From Onstottus_B arcticum (GTDB lineage: Bacteria > Acidobacteriota > Blastocatellia > UBA7656), in assembly GCA_038040485.1 (NCBI GenBank), contig JBBPIE010000060.1:1-21012 (forward strand): a stretch of DNA of 21,012 nucleotides, given 5' to 3'. A model generated the notes under the pieces. It worked only from the letters and a program-made list of their open reading frames with translations, searched no databases and was not told where the DNA came from. Within the stretch, counting starts at the first letter, position 1; each line of letters begins with the position of its first letter. Below, in pieces: positions 16,658 to 21,012 of the stretch. The position numbers and the translations under genes were made by a program.

Positions 16658-17866
16658 ATGCTTGACCAGAAAATCAGCAGAGCCGTGTTCACCGAGTCCA
16701 CCGCAGTGGCGGACATGGAAGTCTCCTCCACGCTGGCGGTTTTGATGGAAGCCGAGCGGCTTCGAGCCGAGGGCGTCGACCTTGTGGACCTGGGAGCAGG
16801 CGAGCCCGACTTCCCTACCCCGGCCAATGTCAAAAACGCAGGCGAACGCGCCATCCAAGCAAACTTCACGCGTTACACGGCCACCAGTGGAATCGCCCCG
16901 CTGCGCAAAGCGATAGTCGATATGATGCGCCGCGACTTCGGCGCAAGCTACGAACCTGCGCAGGCGCTTGTGACGATGGGCGGCAAGCAGGCGATCTTCA
17001 ACGCGATGGCAACGCTACTCAACCCGGGCGACGACGTGCTGATACCTTCGCCGTACTGGGTGACTTTTCCCGAGATCGCAAAGTTCCTGCGCGCCCGTCC
17101 TGTATACATCGACACCGAACCCAATCAATTCCTGCTGACGGCGGATATGGTCCGTGAAAGCATCACGCCTCGCTCGCGTGTTCTGATACTCAACTCGCCC
17201 AACAATCCGTCGGGCCGAATCATTCCGCCCGGCGAATACGAGAAGATAGTCGAGGCGGCCGCCGAGCGAGACGTTTGGGTGATAAGCGACGAGTGCTATT
17301 TGTACTTCGCGTATCCGCCGGCCTTGCCGTACACCGCCGGACAGTTGCCCGAGGAGTTGCGGTCGCGAACAATGATCTGCGGGTCATTCTCGAAGTCGCA
17401 CGCGATGACCGGCTGGCGGCTCGGTTTTGCGCTTGGGCCACGCGAATGGATCGGCGCGATTCTCAAGGTTCAGAGCCACTCGACTTCAAACGCAAACTCG
17501 ATCAGCCAGATGGCCGCTATTGAAGCCGCAAATGGCCCGCAGGAGGCGCGCCGCGCGATGCTGAATGAGTACCAACGGCGGCGGGACTGGCTTGTGCCGG
17601 CTCTCAACCAGATTCCGGGAATTCAATGCTCGATGCCGGAAGGCGCCTTCTATGTGATGCCCGATTTGAGAGGTCTATTGGGTGGGCGCGCTCGAACGTC
17701 GGCGGCCTTCTCTAAGCTGCTGCTTGACGAAGCGCGAGTTGTGGTAACCGATGGCGCAGCGTTCGGAGTCGAGGGTTTCATTAGGCTTTCATACGCCAAC
17801 TCGATGGAAGCGATTCAAGAAGGAGTCCGTAGACTCGCCGAAGTCGCGAGCGGCTTGCGCGCATAG
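16658..17866 (+). CDS. Class I PLP-dependent aminotransferase (aspartate aminotransferase-like)
   Basis: This 402-residue fold-type I enzyme transfers amino groups between amino acids and 2-oxoacids. Conserved residues are visible: Tyr133 (SPYWVTFPE), Asn183 (LNSPNNPSG), Asp211 and Tyr214 (SDECYLYF), the PLP-lysine Lys246 (SFSKSHAMTGWRLGF), and Arg376 (IRLSYANS) for the substrate carboxylate. The pattern is that of the Thermus-type (I-beta) aspartate aminotransferases; prephenate or alanine/aromatic specificity is also possible. The upstream TTG at 16625 would add 11 residues without similarity, so ATG 16658 is chosen, although neither has a clear Shine-Dalgarno. It begins 48 bases after coaD and is probably cotranscribed. 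Confidence 0.92.
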   Translation: MLDQKISRAVFTESTAVADMEVSSTLAVLMEAERLRAEGVDLVDLGAGEPDFPTPANVKNAGERAIQANFTRYTATSGIAPLRKAIVDMMRRDFGASYEPAQALVTMGGKQAIFNAMATLLNPGDDVLIPSPYWVTFPEIAKFLRARPVYIDTEPNQFLLTADMVRESITPRSRVLILNSPNNPSGRIIPPGEYEKIVEAAAERDVWVISDECYLYFAYPPALPYTAGQLPEELRSRTMICGSFSKSHAMTGWRLGFALGPREWIGAILKVQSHSTSNANSISQMAAIEAANGPQEARRAMLNEYQRRRDWLVPALNQIPGIQCSMPEGAFYVMPDLRGLLGGRARTSAAFSKLLLDEARVVVTDGAAFGVEGFIRLSYANSMEAIQEGVRRLAEVASGLRA

Positions 17867-18064
17867 ACGTTGCAAGTCGCTGCCGGGCCTGAGGCGCACT
17901 GGGATCGGTGAAGAGGAGTAATTCGAAACGCTTGGGTCTTTGTGATGGGTTGCGTGGCCAAATGAAAACACATGCCCTGCGTGTCCCGCTAAAAGGGAGA
18001 AGCGGGGCAGGAACAAGCCGCATCAGGGCCGGATCGCTAGCCTTTGCAACTCACCACCGGACGG
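17867..18064. other. Convergent intergenic interval
   Basis: About 200 bases lie between the aminotransferase (plus) and the small membrane protein (minus). A CCCGCT/AGCGGG stem at about 17987-18006 is the only candidate hairpin. It lacks a T-tract on either side, so I do not call it a terminator. No gene was recognised. Confidence 0.3.
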
Positions 18065-18277
18065 TCAGAACTTGGTGATGCTGATGTCCTGCTCGCCTTC
18101 TTCCCTGAATTTCATAAAGAAGAAAACTGCAAAGCAGATCAACGCAACGGCGAGAAGTACTCCGCCGATGACAGCATCCTGCTTATCTGCCGCTCCGTCA
18201 GGGTACAGGTATCTGTAGACAAACCACGCCCCCGGAATTAATCCGATCACTCCCAACCCTAGAAGTAGATTCTTCAT
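18065..18277 (-). CDS. Small two-helix membrane protein, function unknown
   Basis: The 70-residue product begins MKNLLLGLGVIGLIPGAWFV, a hydrophobic segment ending in a Tyr-rich YRYLYPDG turn. A second hydrophobic helix (about 37-55, AVIGGVLLAVALICFAVFFF) is followed by a charged tail. The ATG at 18277 has GAGGGAG about 6 bases upstream, and the frame is uninterrupted, so it is likely real. No domain is recognised. It stands alone between convergent and tandem neighbours, with no operon partner within 160 bases. Confidence 0.65.
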   Translation of the reverse strand: MKNLLLGLGVIGLIPGAWFVYRYLYPDGAADKQDAVIGGVLLAVALICFAVFFFMKFREEGEQDISITKF

Positions 18278-18445
18278 GGCAACTCCCTCAGCTAGTTCTG
18301 AACTTGTCTTAATGCCTTAAATCGCTGGCAGACTCGGTGTGTGATTCTAAAACCCTGCGGCGGGATTATACACCAAATCAGGTTAAGTCAATACGTGCCG
18401 CGCGAGCCCGAGGTAGTAACTCCCTGACAAGCTCAAGAGATTGCG

Positions 18446-19414
18446 CTATTGCCGGAACAGAGAGGCGCTTCTGCTCTCTTGCAGAATCTCGGCGGCTTCG
18501 TCGTACACCTCGTCGGTCGTTCCGCTGACGGGCGCGGACCCGGGTCCTTGTCGACGGACTACGTTTGACAGCTCAACTACGTCGATGACCGGCGTTCCCA
18601 TCCCCATAGCGACCGTTGCGATGTTTGGCTCGTCGGTTATCAACAAGCTCGCTCTGGCCACCGCCGCCATCACCTCGACGGCGCGCGGCATGGCGAGCTT
18701 AATCGCGGTTTTCGGAAGGAACGCTTCGAGCGCGTCTGTGAAAACCCGATCCGCCGGTTCATCGGCGGCGACGACTCTTGCATTGAAGTTGTTCGCCAGG
18801 CGGTGCGCGATCTCGCCGAACGAAGCGAGGGGCCACGCTTCCGCGCCGCCCGCGGAGTACAGGACGACAACGGGCTCGCCGCCGCGAGAGCCGCTGCGCG
18901 ACAGAAGCTCTTCAAACCTCGCGTTATCCTCGGGAGCTGACGTGATGGTCACGCGGCCGACCCTCGCTTCGAGGCCGAGTTTGCGAAGAACGCTTTCGTA
19001 GTCGCGCGGCCGTTCGTCGATTGGCCTTCGCCCGCCGGTGAAAAACTCAATCACCAGCGGCAGCCTCGACGGGGTGATCGTCCGGGCTCGCAGCACAAGG
19101 CGCGAAAGAAACTGGGTCTCGGGTCTCGGAGCAAAATCGACTACCAGATCAAAGTTAAATCGCCGCGCGTTTCTTATCAGTCGAACAATTCTGTTGAGGC
19201 TTGGTTCGCCGACTGGCTTGATCACACCTAGATCGATAGTCTCGGTGACGAGCCCCGCATTGAGGAGCAGCTCGCAGATCCCTGTTGAAGCAGCAACGGC
19301 GATGAACGCATTGGGATAGGCTTCGCGGACGACCTTCATCGCGGGTAGTAGAGCGAGCGATCGCCCAAACGGCGAAACGTCTATGCTGAGGATTGAAGCC
19401 GCTGGATAAGTCAT
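18446..19414 (-). CDS. Glycosyltransferase family 9-like protein (divergent heptosyltransferase)
   Basis: This 322-residue protein has the two-Rossmann GT-B layout of ADP-heptose:LPS heptosyltransferases. The N-terminal half starts ILSIDVSPFGRSLALLPAMK, corresponding to the family's L-x-x-x-x-x-GD-x-x-x-x-x-P; here Gly17 is followed by Arg18 rather than Asp. The C-terminal half has VVVLYSAGGAEAWPLASFGEIAHRL, equivalent to the family's KxWPxxxF donor site. ITDEPNIATVAMGMGTPVIDV (259-279) stands where active enzymes have a DSGPxHLAxALGxP motif. The changed acceptor/donor residues suggest altered specificity or an inactive paralogue. It is oriented away from the antiporter gene; no LPS genes are nearby. 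Confidence 0.8.
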   Translation of the reverse strand: MTYPAASILSIDVSPFGRSLALLPAMKVVREAYPNAFIAVAASTGICELLLNAGLVTETIDLGVIKPVGEPSLNRIVRLIRNARRFNFDLVVDFAPRPETQFLSRLVLRARTITPSRLPLVIEFFTGGRRPIDERPRDYESVLRKLGLEARVGRVTITSAPEDNARFEELLSRSGSRGGEPVVVLYSAGGAEAWPLASFGEIAHRLANNFNARVVAADEPADRVFTDALEAFLPKTAIKLAMPRAVEVMAAVARASLLITDEPNIATVAMGMGTPVIDVVELSNVVRRQGPGSAPVSGTTDEVYDEAAEILQESRSASLFRQ

Positions 19415-19641
19415 AGGTGCGAGCTTCGAGTCCGAGAAGAGTCTTTAAGGCTTGTCAAAAGGTAGAAGTTACCCCGCACGAATCTGGGTTCAGCCATCGT
19501 TGAGCCAGCGCTTTGCAGAGTGACATGGAAGAAGATATACCGTGATAGTTCTTCACTAATCAACTCTTCTCGCTTGCTCGAGTCTTTTCAAATACACGAC
19601 AATGCCGGGATGCAACAACGCCAACCATGGAAGGAGCGAGC
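19415..19641. other. Divergent promoter region between the GT9-like and antiporter genes
   Basis: About 225 bases lie between divergent starts, with an AT-richer centre at about 19520-19600. Both promoters should be here, but no pair of hexamers with proper spacing was convincing. No repeat or RNA gene was seen. Confidence 0.3.
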
Positions 19642-20883
19642 GTGACCGGAGCCGTACTGAGCACCCTCCTGCTATCCGCAGGAGATCACGGCAAGATACT
19701 GCTTGCGTTGTTTATCGCTCTCGTAGCCGCCAAGCTCATGGCCGAGTTGTTCGAGCGGCTCCGTCAGCCCGCGGTTGTCGGTGAAATACTCGCCGGCATT
19801 ATCATCGGGCCGGCCTTGCTCAACTGGGTTCAACCCACCGACGTGATGGACGCGCTCGCCGAGATAGGCGTGATATTTCTTCTGTTCACAGTCGGGCTCG
19901 AGACCCGGCCCAGCGACATCTTCAAAGTAGGCGGCACGGCGTTGGTGGTCGCAGTCCTTGGCGTTATTGTCCCTTTCGTTGCCGGCTTCGCACTGCTTAG
20001 CCTGTGGCCGGGTCACTCGCGGATCGAAGCCATCTTCCTTGGCGCAGCCATGGTTGCGACTTCGGTCGGCATCACCGCTCGAGTGCTGTCGGGGATGGGG
20101 TTGATCTCGGCCGATGCGAGTCGAGTGATCCTTGCGGCCGCGGTCATCGACGACGTCATCGGGTTGCTGGTCCTTGCCGTGGTGAGCAGCATGGCATCGG
20201 GCTCGGTCAATTATCTGCACATCGCGGTGACTGCGGCGGTTGCGGTTTTCTTCACGGTCATCACCGTCGCTTTCGGCACTCGCTTAGTGAACCGAGTAAG
20301 CCAGCCGGTTCAAGCCCTCAAGATCCCTCACCCGTTGCTTGTCTTCGCGCTGGTGCTTTGCTTTGGGTTTGCCGCGCTTGCGAGCCTGATCGGGATCGCC
20401 GGGCTGGTCGGCGCGTTTCTGGCAGGCGTCGCGCTTTCAGAATCGACCGATGGGACGAAGCTGCATTCGCAATCAGGCGCGCTCACCGAGTTCACTACGC
20501 CGTTCTTTCTCGTGAACATCGGGATGAAGCTCAACCTCTCGATCTTTCTGTCGGCGGGAACCCTGGGGCTGGCCGCGATAGTGATTGTTCTGGCGATCGT
20601 GACGAAGTTCATCGGCTGCGGTATGGGCGCTTTGAAGATGGGACGCCGGCGTGCGATTCAAGTTGGCGCAGGGATGATTCCGCGGGGCGAAGTCGGAATC
20701 GTAGTCGCGCAGATCGGATTGGGGCTGGCCGCGGTAAGCGATGCGATCTACGGAGTGGTGCTGGCGATGGCTGTGATAACCACGCTCGCCGCGCCTCCGC
20801 TTATCAAGCTGGCCTTTGCGGGCGAGCAGACCACGGCCGGACCAGCCGATTACGACGATGAGCTTCAGCAGCGGATCGGTTGA
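19642..20883 (+). CDS. CPA2-family cation/proton antiporter (Kef/NapA type, no regulatory domain)
   Basis: The product has 413 residues and exchanges Na+ or K+ for protons across the inner membrane. The whole protein is a Na_H_exchanger domain of about 12-13 helices. Key features are RQPAVVGEILAGIIIGPALL, IGVIFLLFTVGLE, GAAMVATSVGITARVL (the unwound TM4 motif) and AAVIDDVIGLLVLAVV, whose paired Asp residues bind the ion in electrogenic NapA-like antiporters. Near the end come PFFLVNIGMKL and GAGMIPRGEVGIVVAQIGL, with the conserved Arg-Gly-Glu. There is no C-terminal TrkA-N/RCK domain, so it is not a full KefB/C. GTG 19642 is chosen because AAGGAG (19631-19636) is 5 bases upstream; ATG 19627 would place that site inside the gene and adds 5 residues. 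Confidence 0.91.
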   Translation: MTGAVLSTLLLSAGDHGKILLALFIALVAAKLMAELFERLRQPAVVGEILAGIIIGPALLNWVQPTDVMDALAEIGVIFLLFTVGLETRPSDIFKVGGTALVVAVLGVIVPFVAGFALLSLWPGHSRIEAIFLGAAMVATSVGITARVLSGMGLISADASRVILAAAVIDDVIGLLVLAVVSSMASGSVNYLHIAVTAAVAVFFTVITVAFGTRLVNRVSQPVQALKIPHPLLVFALVLCFGFAALASLIGIAGLVGAFLAGVALSESTDGTKLHSQSGALTEFTTPFFLVNIGMKLNLSIFLSAGTLGLAAIVIVLAIVTKFIGCGMGALKMGRRRAIQVGAGMIPRGEVGIVVAQIGLGLAAVSDAIYGVVLAMAVITTLAAPPLIKLAFAGEQTTAGPADYDDELQQRIG

Positions 20884-21012
20884 GGCGAAGCTGCAGCGGC
20901 GTGCTTCCGAGGCACTCGCGTTGAGGAGTCTCCTAACCTCAGAGACGGAGGTAGCATAGACTAAAGAGCCTCTTGCAAAACTCGGCATTACGGAGACTGA
21001 AGGCTAACGCGG
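20884..21012. other. Right-edge segment without a recognised gene
   Basis: The 129 bases after the antiporter stop show no ribosome binding site followed by a credible frame. GTTGAGGAGTCTCCTAACCTC contains a short GAGGAG/CTCCT dyad around 20920-20935 without a T-run, so I do not call a terminator. Confidence 0.3.

Noticed and set aside
17987..18006. Intrinsic terminator of the aminotransferase operon
   Set aside because: A six-base stem without a following T-tract is too weak.
20004..20861. 285-codon frame within the antiporter gene
   Set aside because: Shadow frame with no recognisable features; the overlapping frame has intact antiporter motifs.

Overview
The window looks like a chromosomal segment of a moderately GC-rich bacterium. 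I favour Acidobacteriota, Blastocatellia-like, because of the degenerate 7-bp repeat arrays, the large OPT transporter, the GNAT/acyl-CoA synthetase fusion and the overall gene style. This is inference only: no rRNA or diagnostic marker is present.

Positions 1-5400: the minus strand carries the first 31 codons of EF-Tu (tuf), preceded by tRNA-Thr(GGT), tRNA-Gly(TCC) and tRNA-Tyr(GTA), all with encoded CCA. A fourth tRNA, tRNA-Thr(TGT), lies on the same strand about 4.7 kb away. In E. coli the same four tRNAs are contiguous with tufB, so a plus-strand block appears to sit inside a formerly compact operon. That block holds a GNAT/acyl-CoA synthetase fusion, a TVP38/DedA-like membrane protein and a small basic exported protein.

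Positions 5390-9130: two peptide/nickel-type ABC permeases (dppB/dppC-like) are separated by a nested perfect palindrome. On the minus strand follow a DUF433/DUF5615 toxin-antitoxin pair, whose toxin is broken by a one-base frameshift, and a D-2-hydroxyacid dehydrogenase.

Positions 9160-11712: a minus-strand gene encodes TIR, zinc ribbon, transmembrane segment and trypsin-like domain in one chain; the protease-like domain keeps Asp and Ser but appears to have lost its His. Upstream and divergent is a leader of about 0.4 kb before an OPT transporter gene. It has a consensus promoter, an exceptionally long Shine-Dalgarno sequence, a 12-codon ORF and mutually exclusive hairpins, and is the best candidate here for an undescribed regulatory element.

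Positions 11713-21012: the OPT transporter, a secreted carboxypeptidase-regulatory-like protein (minus), rsmD bracketed by heptad-repeat arrays, coaD, a class I aminotransferase, a small two-helix membrane protein (minus), a divergent family 9 glycosyltransferase (minus) and a CPA2 cation/proton antiporter. rsmD and coaD are a common bacterial pair, here pushed apart by a repeat array. The genes are mostly housekeeping or transport; the accessory flavour is concentrated around 7.2-11.7 kb.
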